Shown: piece by piece, positions 32,000 through 43,357 of the stretch | How the letters are laid out: the number at the start of each line of letters is the position of its first letter | Numbering within the stretch: the first letter of the stretch is position 1 | Source: Wurfbainia villosa | Taxonomy: Eukaryota > Streptophyta > Magnoliopsida > Zingiberales > Zingiberaceae | NCBI GenBank assembly: GCA_025175895.1 | Contig: CM045991.1 | Span: 88,647,174-88,711,173, forward strand | Direction of reading: 5' to 3' | DNA length: 64,000 nt | Position numbers and translations under genes: made by a program | Notes under the pieces: generated by a model | What the model was told of the DNA's origin: nothing | Seen by the model: only the letters and a program-made list of their open reading frames with translations | Database searches by the model: none

Positions 32000-33153
32000 T
32001 GATGTGAGCAAAACATATAGGGTTTTAAGAGTAGTTTTCGCTCACATCTCATTACATTTTATGTTAGTTTCATGCATATGTTACTCTATTTTGCACGCAT
32101 TTCCTAGTTTCTAGTTCAGAGGTCTGCTCTTTGTACTTTTGTGTGTAGATTAGCATTTTGGGTGAAAAAGGTGCACTTTCAGAGCAAAAGACATACATTT
32201 TGTAGCTAGATGCAGAGTGGGACACGACCACGGCATGTGGCTACATACGATCGTGTCCAATGGGCGAGATTAGCCACCCCAAGGCCGCATACAGCCTGAT
32301 CGTGTGGAAACACATGGCCGTGTGGTGGCTCGCTAGATTTGCATGACTAGGGCTTTTTTCGGATTTTGCAGCAGTCCGAGGTGATGTCTATATAAGGATG
32401 ACTCCGCCCAAACCCTAGGGGGAGGCACGACGGCTAGGACGACACACCAAAGCCCTAAAAAGCTTCGGTGCACATTACAATATTGGTTCATGTTAAATTC
32501 TATCTTTGAGTTTAATTTGGCAATTGGTAGTTGTTTTTACTATATCTATGCATGTTTGGTGTTCTACCTGCTGTGTTTAGGCGATACGAGGGGTGACAAT
32601 CCTCGTATCTAAGATTTAGGGGATTTTATATAAGGAACCTAGGGGTAAACCTGATCTCCTGTAACCGTGGATAGAAGGATGTGATGGAACCAGACACGGT
32701 TCATCGTAGGGATTAATTCGGCATCCTCGCATCGCCTATCCTGTCCTTTTAGGCGAGATAGCTCCCCGGTAGATGCGGTGGCTCATCGGGAGAGTGTATG
32801 ATGTCCCTTCTACAAAACCATAGCTAAACGTCTAGACAAACGCCAATTGATAGCATTGTTTTGTGACACACAAGTGAAACCGAAGTCCTAGAATCACTTT
32901 TGAAGACCTCGACACGCCCCTTCCTCCTCGGTGACACCGTATAGAGTATAGTCCACCGACAGCCCTCACAAGTCGAAACCTCTTAGAGTTTACGTCCGAA
33001 TAATTTCAACTACTGAACATACCGATATTCGAATCCCAGTCCCTGTGAGATTGATAATCTTTTATTCCTTGACGATATCCATGCACTTACGGGCGTTGAG
33101 TGCGAGCGCATGCTTCGAGTTCTCGACGGCCTCCATCGCGATCATGTGCATCA
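32000..33153 (+). mobile_element. 5' LTR of the Athila-type element
   Basis: TGATGTGAGCAAAACATATAGG to ATCATGTGCATCA, 1154 bp. It is homologous to 41298-42665. TATA box CTATATAAGG at 32388-32397. GTGTGG/CCACAC-type palindromes (CACATGGCCGTGTGG, CGATCGTGTCC) lie upstream at about 32220-32330. Confidence 0.85.
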
Positions 33154-33159
33154 AGTTTT

Positions 33160-33177
33160 TGGTGCCGTTGTCGAGGA
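33160..33177 (+). other. Primer binding site, tRNA-Asp type
   Basis: TGGTGCCGTTGTCGAGGA follows the LTR. The cleaner copy TGGCGCCATTGTCGGGGA is at 42672-42689. Athila/Tat elements commonly use a primer of this kind. Confidence 0.75.
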
Positions 33178-33431
33178 CTGATCGATTTGTACTCTGCATC
33201 AACATTACAGGGCCTCAGCTGGATCATACAGCCCGCACATGCCACCAACGCACTACAACCCACGGAGATTACAAGTAGAAACCTGATTGATGGAAGAATG
33301 TCTATCTCCTTTGATAGATATACGACCCCATTAGTATCAGGAAGACCATGTTAGAATGCGAGGGATGAAGAAATACCAAGCGACGAAGAAGAACTAAGGA
33401 CGATCCCGATCTCCTTACATCCCTCTGTTTT

Positions 33432-33562
33432 TATAAAGACTCGTTTTGGTGTTCCTCTCTATCTCTCAGTGCATCTTCTCTCGTTGTTCTTGGCCCCAGG
33501 TACCGGCTCCATCCTGCGGCCTCGAACTGAGAAGCGATCCAAATTCCTTCTGGTATCAGAGC
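33432..33562 (+). promoter_or_regulatory. Pararetrovirus-like TATA box, leader and primer site
   Basis: TATAAAGACTC at 33432, a CT-rich leader (CTCTCTATCTCTCAGTGCATC) and TGGTATCAGAGC at 33551-33562, matching initiator tRNA-Met. In the second copy (TATAAA at 35170) the primer site is destroyed. Caulimoviridae prime reverse transcription with tRNA-Met and lack LTRs, which fits. Confidence 0.55.
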
Positions 33563-33750
33563 TTGAAAGGAGTCTCGAGCCGTAAGGCTTAGCTTATCAT
33601 CGCCTGAAGAAGGTGTGTCCGTGTGCAAAGTCTCATCGCCTACGATCGAATCCATGAGGCAAAAGACGTAACCTCCGTAAGACGCAAGAGACGCAGTTGA
33701 GGGATAAGTTGAGTCCCTGATATTACGGTGACAGAAAGTAGCCACCGCCT

Positions 33751-34378
33751 TTGACGTCGACAGCCGCAACAAGCACAGTCCCGTTTAGCTCAGCCTTTGT
33801 TCAAGACCATCAAAAAGCAAGGATGGAAGGATCCTACTACTCGGATGGTGAGCAACATGGTTTCTATGAATACACAGGAGACTTCTATGAGGACCAAACG
33901 AACATCGAGGTCTGGAGCGACCCAGACTACGATGAGGGAAGAAGTGAGGATTATAGCAACTATCCTTACGATCGCTTGTCTCCACAGCAACCAGTCTGGG
34001 GTTGTTGTGCCCGCGAAGCGTCTTACTCATTTGAAGATGAAAAATTACAACCCTATTGTCCGTGCTAACACGCTTTAGCATACGGATCAGGCGATGATTC
34101 CCACCGCTTCGAATCCGACGACAGTTGCACCTCGTCCGATTGGGAAACGGACGACGACAATAGCTCAGTGGCCAGCGATGCATCAGGTAAACCTTGCTCT
34201 GGCTCCATTGACAGCTCTGGCTCTTGCAGGATTTCCCATGAGACATCTTCATCCGAATGGGAGACTGCAACCACCAAAGAGTCAGAATCTTCATGGGAGA
34301 CAACACGACTGCTCGTAGCCCTCTGCGATGCCTACCGATCGATCAAGAGGAAGATAGATATGATGAAGACACCGTAAA
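33751..34378 (+). pseudogene. Acidic ORF fragment of the pararetrovirus-like unit
   Basis: Frames give an acidic, Tyr- and Ser-rich protein (DGEQHGFYEYTGDFYEDQTN; DYDEGRSEDYSNYPYDR; SGSCRISHETSSSEWE) split by frame changes near 34068 and 34160. Further copies, with more small deletions, are at about 35525-36090 and 37215-37475. I cannot assign it to a named viral protein. Acidic regions of this kind occur in the large polyprotein of badnaviruses. Confidence 0.45.
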
Positions 34379-35130
34379 ATTCCTGTTCATTGAGCAAAAG
34401 GATGTCCCATCCTTTTCTAAGGTGGTGGGGAGAGTGGTAGTGCCACTTCCGCCTTTCATTCGCCTTCAGAGGCGCCACCACAAAATGGATTTTTCTTCCA
34501 CAGGCGAGAAGATGAACAACTTACAGAGGGCGACGAAAGGGAAGGTAATAGTGCGCGCGTGGGCCTTACTATTCCAAACCATCTCTCAGACTAATCCAAT
34601 CGCGCCGTAAAGAGAACCCAAGCTCGACCAAAGAAAGAGAGGCTGGTGACGGCTTCCGATTCCGCAGCGTAAAAAAAGCGATCGTGAACACGCAAGATTG
34701 GTAATGGAGTTGCCGTCCAGCAAGAACGATGGCTTTGCATACACCGAAGGCTGTACATTATCAGAGTCAATAATGGAGCGTGGAGGACCCGGTTTCAAAC
34801 AGATCCTCGTCGGAGGCCTCGATAACGCACGAGCCACCACGGTATCTTTTTTTTGTCGTGTTGAATAGGCACTGATAAGCACCCAAAGGTGGTCGCCATG
34901 TACCATCTCGCTCAATGGGGTTCACATGGATTCCTGGTTTTGTGAAAACCGCTGGCGCTCATGGTTTTGAGCTCGTGGTTTATGAGTCATCATTGGCATT
35001 GTCCCGCCACTTGGCTTGACTTAGTGGAGAAGAAAAGAATCTCCGCATGTGACGATGGGGCCCAATGAGCACCCGACATGTGATGATTAAACCTTTCCTT
35101 CTCTATTTAAGTCCTCTTGTAATGGGTTGC

Positions 35131-37475
35131 AAGGCGACGATCCCGATCTCCTTACTTCCCTCTCGCTTTTATAAAGACTCATTTTGGTGTTCGTCTCTCT
35201 CTGCATCTTCTCTCATTGTTCTTGGCCCTAGGTACCGGCCCATCCTCGCGGCCTCAACCGAGAAGCGATCAAATTCCTTCCTGCATCGATCTTTAAAGGA
35301 GTCTCAAGTCGCAAGGTAATCGTGTTAGCCATACTACCGCCCATGAAGAAGGTGTCGTCCATGCAAGTCTATCGCCCCGATCAATCCATGAGGAAAAAGA
35401 CGTAACCTCCGTAAGATGCAAGAGACGTTGAGGATATGTTGAGTCCCGAGATTACGGTGATAAGTAGCCACCGCTGACGTGAGATGCACAAGCACACTCC
35501 GCTCACTCACTTTGTTCAAGACCATCAAAAGCAAGGATGGAAGAATCCTACTACTGATGGTGAGCAACATGGTTTCTATGAATACACAGAGACTTCTACG
35601 AGGACCCAACTAACATCGAGGTATGGAGCGACCCTACTACAATGAGGGAAGAAGTGAGGATTACAACGACTATCCCTTATCGCTTGTTTCTACAAAGAAC
35701 GCTGGGTTGTTGTGCCCAGGTGTCTTACTCATTTGAAGACGATAATTACAACCCTATTGTCCATGCCAACATGCTCCAAAGATCCGGACAAAGCGGCGAT
35801 GATTCTCAACGCCCAATCCGACGACGCGACTCATCCGATTGGGAAAGACGATGACGATGAATAGCTCAAAGCGATGCATCGTAAACCTTGCTCGCTCCAC
35901 CGACATCTTTGGCTTGCAGGATTTCCCATGAGACATCTTCATCCGAATGGGAGAGAACTACCATCAAGAGTCCTCTTCATGGGAGAAATCCACGACTGCC
36001 TATGAAGGCGACCTCGACAGATGCCTATGCTATCGATCGATCAAGAGGAAGATCTACCTAGATGGGATGACGAACCACTAGAAAATTCCCTTCGTTCGCA
36101 AGAATAAAAGGATGTCCCATCCTTTTCTAAGGTGGTGGGAGAGTGGTAGCCTAGTGCCATTCCCGCTTTCATTGCGTCTTCAGAGAGCGCCACCGCAAAA
36201 ATGGATTTTCGTCTGCACATAGGCGCCCGGAGAAGATGAATAGCCCCAGAGGGCGCTGAGAAAGGGAAGGTGACTGAAAGGTATGTGCCCGTGGGCCTTG
36301 TACTATTCCAAAACCATCTCGCACAAAATCCAATCGAGGAAAGAGAACCCAAGCCCGACCCAAAGAAAGATGAGGCAAAGTAGCGCTTCCGCTGGTATTC
36401 CGTCTCAAGAGAAAACTGGAAGCGATCGTAATGCACCGTGAAGATCTGGTGACGGAGTTCGTCCGTGCAAGAACCAGGTTTCCATACCACCGTCCAAGGT
36501 CGCAGTATATCGAGTCAATAATGGAGCGTGGAGGACCCGATTTCCAAAGATCCCTCGTGGCATTTGTGGGCCCAGCTTTGTAATGTGGCTGGACCACGAG
36601 TGTCTTTTCTTTGTCGTGTCGAACAGGCGCTGATAAGCACTAAAGGTCGCCATGTGCCATCGCTCAATGGGGTCCACATGGATTCCTGGTTTTGTGAAAA
36701 TCGTGGGCGCTCATGGTTTTGAGCTCGTGGTTTACGAGTCATCACTGGCGTTGTCCCGCCACTTGGCTTGACTTAGTGGAGAAGAAAAGAATCTCCGCAT
36801 GTGACGATGGGGCCCAATGAGCACCCGACATGTGATGATTAAACCTTTTCTCTATTTAAGTCCTCTTGTAATGGGTGCAAGGCGCATGATCCCGATCTCC
36901 TTACTTCCCTCTTTTTATAAAGACTCGCTTTGGTGTTCCTCTCTATCTCTCGGCATCTTCTCTCGCTGTTCTTGGCCCCAGGTACGGCTCCATCCTCGCG
37001 CCTCAATCAGAAGCGATCCAAATTCTTCTCGTATTATCGCCCTTATAAATCCATCTTCCTCTGGAAGATGGCGTGCACGCTTAAGCCCTAAAAGGCATTG
37101 CTAGCCTATTCATAGAGATCATCAGGCACCAAAAATGCTATCCATTCTATGGAATCTGGGTGCATTGCCACCTGGTGAAACCCACTCTTTAGGTCAAATT
37201 TTGAGTAACCTTGTGCTTTACTAACACGCTTCAAAGATTTGGATCGCAATGATTCCCGCTCAATCCGACGACACCGATTGGGAACGGACGACGGCTAATA
37301 GCTCGAGCGATGCATCGTAAACTTTGCTCGCTCCACCGGGCTGCTCTGCTCGCAGGATTTCCCATGAGATATCTTCATCCGAATGGGAGATCAGAATTAC
37401 CAAAGAGTCGAATCATCATGGGAGAGACCACAGCATGCCTACGCTGATCAATCAAGAGGAAGATCTACCTAGATG
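35131..37475 (+). repeat. Further partial copies of the pararetrovirus-like unit
   Basis: Copy 2 (about 35131-36880) follows copy 1 (33397-35130) in order but with dozens of 1-3-base deletions. Copy 3 (36881 to about 37040) has only promoter and leader. A stretch at 37215-37475 repeats the acidic region and then enters the fourth promoter at 37476-37560. The joins are not at constant positions, so this is a rearranged array rather than a clean tandem. Confidence 0.7.
37045..37212 (-). pseudogene. Badnavirus-type reverse transcriptase fragment
   Basis: The minus strand reads SKFDLKSGFHQVAMHPDS, then a AFLVPDDLYE stretch, a stop where Trp is expected, and LAMPF. This is the conserved segment N-terminal to the reverse transcriptase active site and is closer to badnaviruses than to Ty3 elements. 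About 56 codons, inverted relative to the rest of the array, with at least two disrupting changes. Confidence 0.65.
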
Positions 37476-37559
37476 AGACGATGATCCCGATCTCCTTCCT
37501 ATGTTTTTATAAAGACTCGCTTGGTGTTCTCTCTCTCGCATCTTCTCTCATTGAAAAAT

Positions 37560-38093
37560 GGATGAAGATGCCGGAGATCTAGGAAATTTCTGAGTATTCC
37601 CAATCCTCTTTTCCTACAAATATCCGGAACAAGAATGCAAGGATGCCGCTTTGTCATCAAGAATCTATTATTCTGCAAGAAGAAACTGAGTAAGAAAAGA
37701 TATGGCTCGAAAAGGACCAGACTTCCAAAGTCTCATAATGGAAGGGAAGGTGATAAATCAAAGGAAAGACCGGTTGGTAAAGAATATGCTCTACAACCTC
37801 AAAGTAGAAATAGATATACCAGAGTCCCGAGGTTCCTTTGAAAGCAAGAAATGGCCTATAAATTCTAGACAAACAACCAAGATGAAGCTAAATCGAAGGA
37901 TGTCATACATCTACTTCCCATGATGCTAATGACATACAAATGATCATTGGAGCAAATTTCATCCTATGATGAGGAGGGTGTTCTCGAGATTTGGAAATGT
38001 GAAAGACCTTGTTAGATATATGAATGACTACATGAGTCTTGAAAAGGAATCTCGACATAGTCCGTATGTGTTCTTTAATCAAGAGTTGATCTT
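37560..38093 (+). pseudogene. Pararetrovirus protease-region fragment
   Basis: Plus frames include a KKWPINSRQTTKMK segment and, with one frame change near 37920, SYIYFP followed by QMIIGANFI. The last resembles the end of the aspartic protease domain in badna- and tungrovirus-like elements. Several stops and frameshifts; the downstream end meets family B sequence at about 38094. Confidence 0.5.
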
Positions 38094-38711
38094 CCTATTT
38101 TTTTTTCAATTTTATGAGTCACCTTGGTCCCAAATAAACTTTGTGAGTGTCCTACTCTACTGTCCCAAAACCTAAAGCATGAACTCACAAAAATACCCAA
38201 AAATTCTATAAAAATAGGAAATTTACAGAAACTTAAAAATCTGTAATTTTTATATCTAATATAAAAACTACAAATTTAAAACACATACATGCTTCGCACG
38301 TGACTCTTATACCACTGTTGGACTTTCTGAGCCACAAAAACCACTTTTTGCGTTGCGAAAACCTTGGAAGCCCGACCATGGATTCGTGCGAAGATATATA
38401 AAATAAAACATGTGTGTTTAAAGATCCTAGATCTACCTTAGATCTACAAGATAGAGCGTTACCCTCGTAGCGACGCCCTTCGCTTATCCCGCTCGTCCAA
38501 AAACTTTGTCGGAACTCAAGAGTGTCAAGTGTACACTCCTCTATTGGTATCCACATGGACAAATGGTGGAGAAACACAACCTAGAGTGTGCTAGCACTCA
38601 TGGAAGTTTTGGCCAAGGAGGTTGGGAGAGCTTGAGAGGAAGAAGATCCAAGGAAGAAGAAGAAGAAGTTACCACCAAAAATGAATTCTCATCTAATGAG
38701 AAGTGGCCGAC
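38094..38711 (-). mobile_element. Family B fragment: leader end, primer site, part of LTR
   Basis: Matches 26965-27780 with many deletions. The structured leader part seen at 27000-27190 is mostly deleted. Primer site remnant CTCTTATACCA at 38304-38314; the LTR starts TGTTGGACTTTC at 38316. It is joined at about 38712 to the Athila LTR. Confidence 0.75.
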
Positions 38712-39120
38712 GGAGATAGCTCCTGGTAGATGCGGTGGCTTATCAGGAGAGTGTATGATGTCCCTTCCACAAAACCATAGCTAAACGTCTAGACAACGCC
38801 AATTGACAACATTATTTTGTGACACACAATCGAAACTGAAGTCCTAGAATCACTTTTGAAGACCTCGACACACTCCCTTCCTCCTCCGTGTGACACCGTG
38901 ATAGAGTATAGTCCACCCCTCATAAGTCAAAACCTCTTAGAGTTTACGCCAATAATTTCAACCACTGAACATATCGATATTCGAATCCCAATCCTTGTGG
39001 GATCGATAATCTTTTATTACTTGATGACATCCATGCACTTGCGGGCGTTGAGTGCGAGCGCGCGCTTCGAGTCCTCGACGACCTCCGTTGCGAGATTGGA
39101 GGTCGCGTTCACGTGCATCA
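38712..39120 (+). mobile_element. 3' LTR remnant of the Athila-type element
   Basis: Matches the last part of the 5' LTR (about 32757-33153) through GTGCATCA. Followed directly by the TAAGT duplication (39121-39125). Confidence 0.8.
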
Positions 39121-39524
39121 TAAGTCTGGCAAGACAACCGGCAAGTAAGCCTTGAGTGAAGAGGTGAGGCCGAGTCCTTTGTAGGGGGACAAAGCTAGGA
39201 GTCAATCCGACGGATAGTCTGTGTGGGACTAAGAAGTCGAGATTGAGTAGTATTACTACTGTTTTTGTATTTTATACTGTTTGTTTTTGCTAATCTCATT
39301 TTGCAGGGAACAATCGATCGAATGGATTCCATTCGACTAAGTATGGTCCAATCGATCGATACCCAATTGGCAAGATTAGCTGGTGATCAATCAAGATCCG
39401 CAATCAGATGGAAAGAGTTTCTGGCCGATTGAGGAGGTCCAATCGACCGAAAGACAAACTTCTCGATCGCGAGTCGGTAACCTAGAGTCTCTTTGGAACA
39501 TGTTCACCGATCGAAGGCCAAAGT
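39121..39524 (+). mobile_element. SIRE-like LTR, right part, truncated
   Basis: The TAAGT duplication (39121-39125), then continuation of 31623-31999: AAGTCTGGCAAGACAACCGG and onward, matching 13213 to about 13605. AATCGATCGA-type variants stand where the other LTR has GTCGAC motifs. Cut at 39524 by an inverted Tekay-type LTR; the last 0.55 kb of the LTR is missing. Confidence 0.75.
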
Positions 39525-40473
39525 TGTCACACCCCAAGAGTATGTCTAGCTGATAAACAGACAACATCTCCTCTGTATGACAATGCAATACCCTGTTGAT
39601 ACAAAGCCTTTCGACCACAATCACAACAACATATACATATATGTATAACCAAAATCACAACGGAAATCATCAGATAGGGTGAAAGAACTCGACATCACTG
39701 CATATCGGTATGACTAACCACAACATAAAGAAAATAACGTCAAAACCCGAATCAACAAGTGCGTACTTCAACAAAAGTCAACACTACAATCCACCACATG
39801 AAACCAAGGTTATATCAAGAGATACATGGAAAAATCCAAAACTCAGGACCCTCGGATATGAGATGAGATGTTGTCAGCCATCAATGCTCCAAGTCCATCA
39901 CGAAGTCGGCTACCTATTACTTAGGCAACAAGAAACCCAGGGTTTGTAGTGGTGAGTATAAAATTCAATGATAATAAGAAAAGAAGTGCATGCATAATAT
40001 ATATATATATCACACGTGAGTCAATAATATACTATCTAAAGGTATAACAGATATACACCAGTATGATATAACTACTGTATAGCCAACAGATCAACTAATA
40101 ACAACATACGGTATTGACGTACCTGAAGATCGACAACGATCCAACTCATACAACCTGATTATAAATACCATAATACAACACCTACAACATGGTAGAGTAA
40201 ATACTGACTCTGTAATCAACAAAACCGCCATACTAACATTCTATGTCAAATACACAATGTACCAGGTCCATCCCATATCACATCAGGATACTGGTTAAAG
40301 GTATACAATAGTTTGACCAACTCAACACTGGTAATCCACACACGACCATATAGAATATACAAGTAGAATGCAAGATGATGTACAATCAAATGCAGCAAGC
40401 ATAGCTCAAACAAATGCAACATCACACCGATCATATATATAGACTATATCTATATATATTCTCATCACACTCA

Positions 40474-40516
<43 letters not shown>

Positions 40517-40518
40517 AC

Positions 40519-40562
<44 letters not shown>

Positions 40563-41297
40563 CACCATCAAGCACGGCAATGCAGATGCATGGTCATGCT
40601 TGTGTACCCTACTCGCTACCACGACCCTAGTGTGGCCTAGGTGGCACGACATGATAACTGTCCCAACTCAACAATAACCACTACTCTTGAGTGCCCGAGT
40701 GGGCAATATAAATAAGTAATAATCAGCTAAAAAGCTATAGGCTACACAACGGGGGTCCCTGCTGCTGGCCACTCCGATTATCACTACCTATGAGTGGTTG
40801 AGTGCCACGCACCCAGAACAACTACACGCTACTCCAACAACCACTCTCAATAGTAGGGCAAGTGTGGCACAACAAATGCTCTGCTCTCATACCAATTACT
40901 CCTCCATGAGTAACTTGGGAGGCAGGATGACTTACGACCCTCTCAGCCACAAGGGAGACCAAGTTGCTAACATGCATGTAAATGGAATGAATGCACGACA
41001 ACACATACATATGTCCACAACACACTCTCTATTCTATAGAGATGCATATACAACTGACAACAACCAAACTAGGACCTCCAGTCCGTAGCGACACTGTATT
41101 GACAAATCACACACCCATACATGACTACATGGTCCATAGTAGATATATATAAAACCTCAGGATATGATATGAAAGGTCAAATTTACTTCTAGAACATTTC
41201 ACATACCGGGTGAATTATCTAAATTGCACAATTCAATTTTACAACCGAATTTAGCTATGTACACATAGGTAATCCACTACATGTCCACTTACCATAA
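39525..41297 (-). mobile_element. Tekay-type LTR fragment, inverted
   Basis: The plus strand begins TGTCACACCCC; the reverse complement GGGGTGTGACA is the usual Tekay/Del LTR end. The right part (about 40740-41110) matches 5160-5735 in inverse. The LTR start is lost at 41297, where an Athila LTR begins. A composite microsatellite lies inside. Small frames here are noncoding. Confidence 0.7.
40472..40562. repeat. Compound (AT)n(GT)n(AT)n microsatellite
   Basis: About 91 bp of alternating purine-pyrimidine: a long AT run, a GT run of about 10 repeats, then AT again. Such tracts can form Z-DNA or cruciforms and are prone to length change. Confidence 0.9.
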
Positions 41298-42665
41298 TGA
41301 TGTGAGAGAAACATATAGGGTTTTAGGAGTAGTTTTCGCTCACATCTCATTTCATTTTATGTTTGTTTCATGCATATTCTACTTTATTTTGCATGCATTT
41401 CTTATTTTCTGGCTCGGAGATATTCTCTTTGTACTTTTGTGTGCAGGATAGCATTCCATGGGAAAAATGACATGCTTTCGGAGCAAAAAGAAGGCATTTG
41501 GCAGCTAGACACAGAGTGGGACACGACCTGGGCGTATGGCTACACATGACCATGTCCAGGGTTAGAAAATGGCCGCCACAACCTTAGACACGGCCTGGCC
41601 ATGTGTTTTCACACGACCGTGTGGCGGCCAAGCAACTTGACGCGACCAACGATTTTTCCAGATTTCGCGAGGATCCAACATGATGTCTATATAAGGAAAG
41701 CTATGCCCAAACCCTAGGAGGAGGCACGACAGCTGGGACGACACTCCGAAGCCCTAAAAGGCTTCGGGAACTCGTAACGGGGAGGAGGAAGGCTGCTGGA
41801 GATCTAAGTTCTGCACTTCAACGCTAGAGAGAAGATCATATTGCATTGTAATTTCCGTTCTTTGCATGTTATCTATTGTTTATTCGAATATGAACGTGCT
41901 TTGTGTTTCTCCTCTCATATTTATGGAGTAGTTTCTTCGATTCTAGGATTAGGGAGTAGTTTGTGTGAATAGAACATGTTATTCCAAATTAAATTCTGTT
42001 CTTGAGTTTGTATTTGCAATTGGTATTAGTTTAGACAGATATCTATGTATTTTGGTTTTCTATCTACTGTGATTAGTCGATACGAGGGGTGACAACCCTC
42101 GTATCTAAGACTTAGGGGAACTAAAGAGGAACCTAGGGGTTGGCCTCATCTCCTGTAACTGTAGATAGAAGGGTGCAATAGAATTGGAAACAATTCGTCA
42201 TAGGGATTGATTCGGCATCCTCGTACCGCCTATCCCATCCTTGTAAGGCAGAGATAGCTCCTGATAGATGCGAAGGCTCATTGAGGGAGTGTATGATGTC
42301 CCTTCCACAAGGCCATAGTTAGACGTTTAGACAATACTCAATTGATAGCATATTTTGTGACACACAAGCGAAATCGAAATCCTAGAACCCCTTCCAAAGA
42401 CTTGCAGCAAGCCTTTTCTTCTTTCGTGTGACACCGTATTGAGTTAGGACCGCCGACAACCCTCGCAATCACAAACATTAGATTTGACTTCCGAACAATA
42501 ACGTCCATCGAATAGATCGGTACTCAAATCTCAGTCCTTGTGGGATCGTTAAATCTTTTTATTACTTGATGACATCTATGCACTTGCAGGCATTAAGCAC
42601 GAGCGTGCGCTTCGAGTCCTTAACGGTCTCCGTTGCGAGATTTGAGGTCGCGTTCACGTGCATCA
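41298..42665 (+). mobile_element. 5' LTR of a second Athila-type element
   Basis: TGATGTGAGAGAAACATATAGG to CACGTGCATCA, 1368 bp. TATA box CTATATAAGG at 41687-41696. Upstream palindrome-like motifs ACACGACCGTGTGG and GGCCATGTGTT at about 41517-41630. The matching 3' LTR is not in the window. Confidence 0.85.
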
Positions 42666-42671
42666 AGTTTT

Positions 42672-42689
42672 TGGCGCCATTGTCGGGGA
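42672..42689 (+). other. Primer binding site, tRNA-Asp type
   Basis: TGGCGCCATTGTCGGGGA, six bases after the LTR. The spacing and sequence are those of Athila/Tat elements. Confidence 0.8.
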
Positions 42690-42949
42690 CTGATTGATTC
42701 AATATCAAATCAAGAAGTGGATAATTGGATCAGACTTAAGATTAGATTTATTTACTTGCTTTACTTTCTTTTTATTTTACTTTATTTATTTCAGTTTTAG
42801 ATTTTCCATATCTAGATTTAGTTTTTATTTTATTTTAGCAGTAGTTCTACATTTTCTTATTGGCTCTTTGATTTAGTTAGCTAGATTAGTTTATTTCTTG
42901 TTTCTAAACATTAGGTAAATACTCCTAATTTTGTGGCTCGGTTCTTCAT

Positions 42950-43357
42950 ATGCTTAGACGCCTAGGATCGGAAGGCCTGTTTCTGATCGATCTAGAAATC
43001 GAACGAACCTATTATCGCCGGAGAGTTGAACAGAAGAGGATGGAGGACCAAGCTGCATCCGAAGTGAATATAGGTAGCCGACCTCTACGGGATTATGTAG
43101 CCCCTAGCGCTAGAGGATTTAGGCTGAGCATAGCTGGACCGTCCATTTCGGCAAACAACTTTGAGCTGAAACCGACACTCATACACAAGGTTCAACAGAG
43201 TCAATTCGGGGGAGTTACGACTGAAGACCCAAACTGGCACCTAAAGACATTTTTGGAAATCTGCTCGATAATGAAGATAAATGGAGTCCTTGTAGACGTG
43301 ATCCACCCGAGCCTATTCCCATTCTCATTGCGGGATAAGGCTAAGGCATGGCTTCAC
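42950..43357 (+). pseudogene. Athila-type gag, N-terminal part
   Basis: Open frame with SRPLRDYVAPSARGF, SANNFELKPTLIHKVQQSQF and LFPFSLRDKAKAWLH, the conserved gag core of Athila/Tat elements. It forms the structural coat of the particle. The plausible start is ATG at 43040 (MEDQAASEV); an upstream in-frame ATG is at 42950. The frame runs into the copia A2 LTR at 43358, so gag is cut within the core domain. Confidence 0.8.

Larger units (their letters stand above)
33190..38093 (+). mobile_element. Degraded badnavirus-like endogenous pararetrovirus array
   Basis: Four partial direct copies of a TATA-leader segment (TATAAAGACTC at 33432, 35170, 36916 and 37508), each followed by parts of one sequence: an acidic coding region and a stretch leading back to the next promoter. 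The first copy has a tRNA-Met primer site (TGGTATCAGAGC, 33551-33562) but no LTR. A badnavirus-type reverse transcriptase piece lies inverted at 37045-37212 and a protease-region piece at 37560-38093. All frames are broken, and no complete viral gene is present. Confidence 0.65.
32000..39120 (+). mobile_element. Athila-type composite element holding pararetrovirus and family B pieces
   Basis: Bounded by TGATGTGAG and GTGCATCA ends and TAAGT duplications, so its outer edges are those of a single LTR-retrotransposon insertion. Inside it are a 5' LTR, a primer site, badnavirus-like DNA, a family B fragment and the last 409 bases of the second LTR. The element's own gag-pol is absent. The order of later events is inferred. 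Confidence 0.7.

Noticed and set aside
33045..33354. Open frames across the Athila LTR end and primer site
   Set aside because: They run through LTR and primer site sequence, which is noncoding in this lineage.
34586..36745. Minus-strand frames of 70-170 codons in the pararetrovirus-like region
   Set aside because: They are antisense to the recognisable plus-strand acidic ORF and do not stay open between the copies.
40414..40677. Frame encoding repeated YIYIYI and VCVCVC
   Set aside because: Translation of an (AT)n(GT)n microsatellite.
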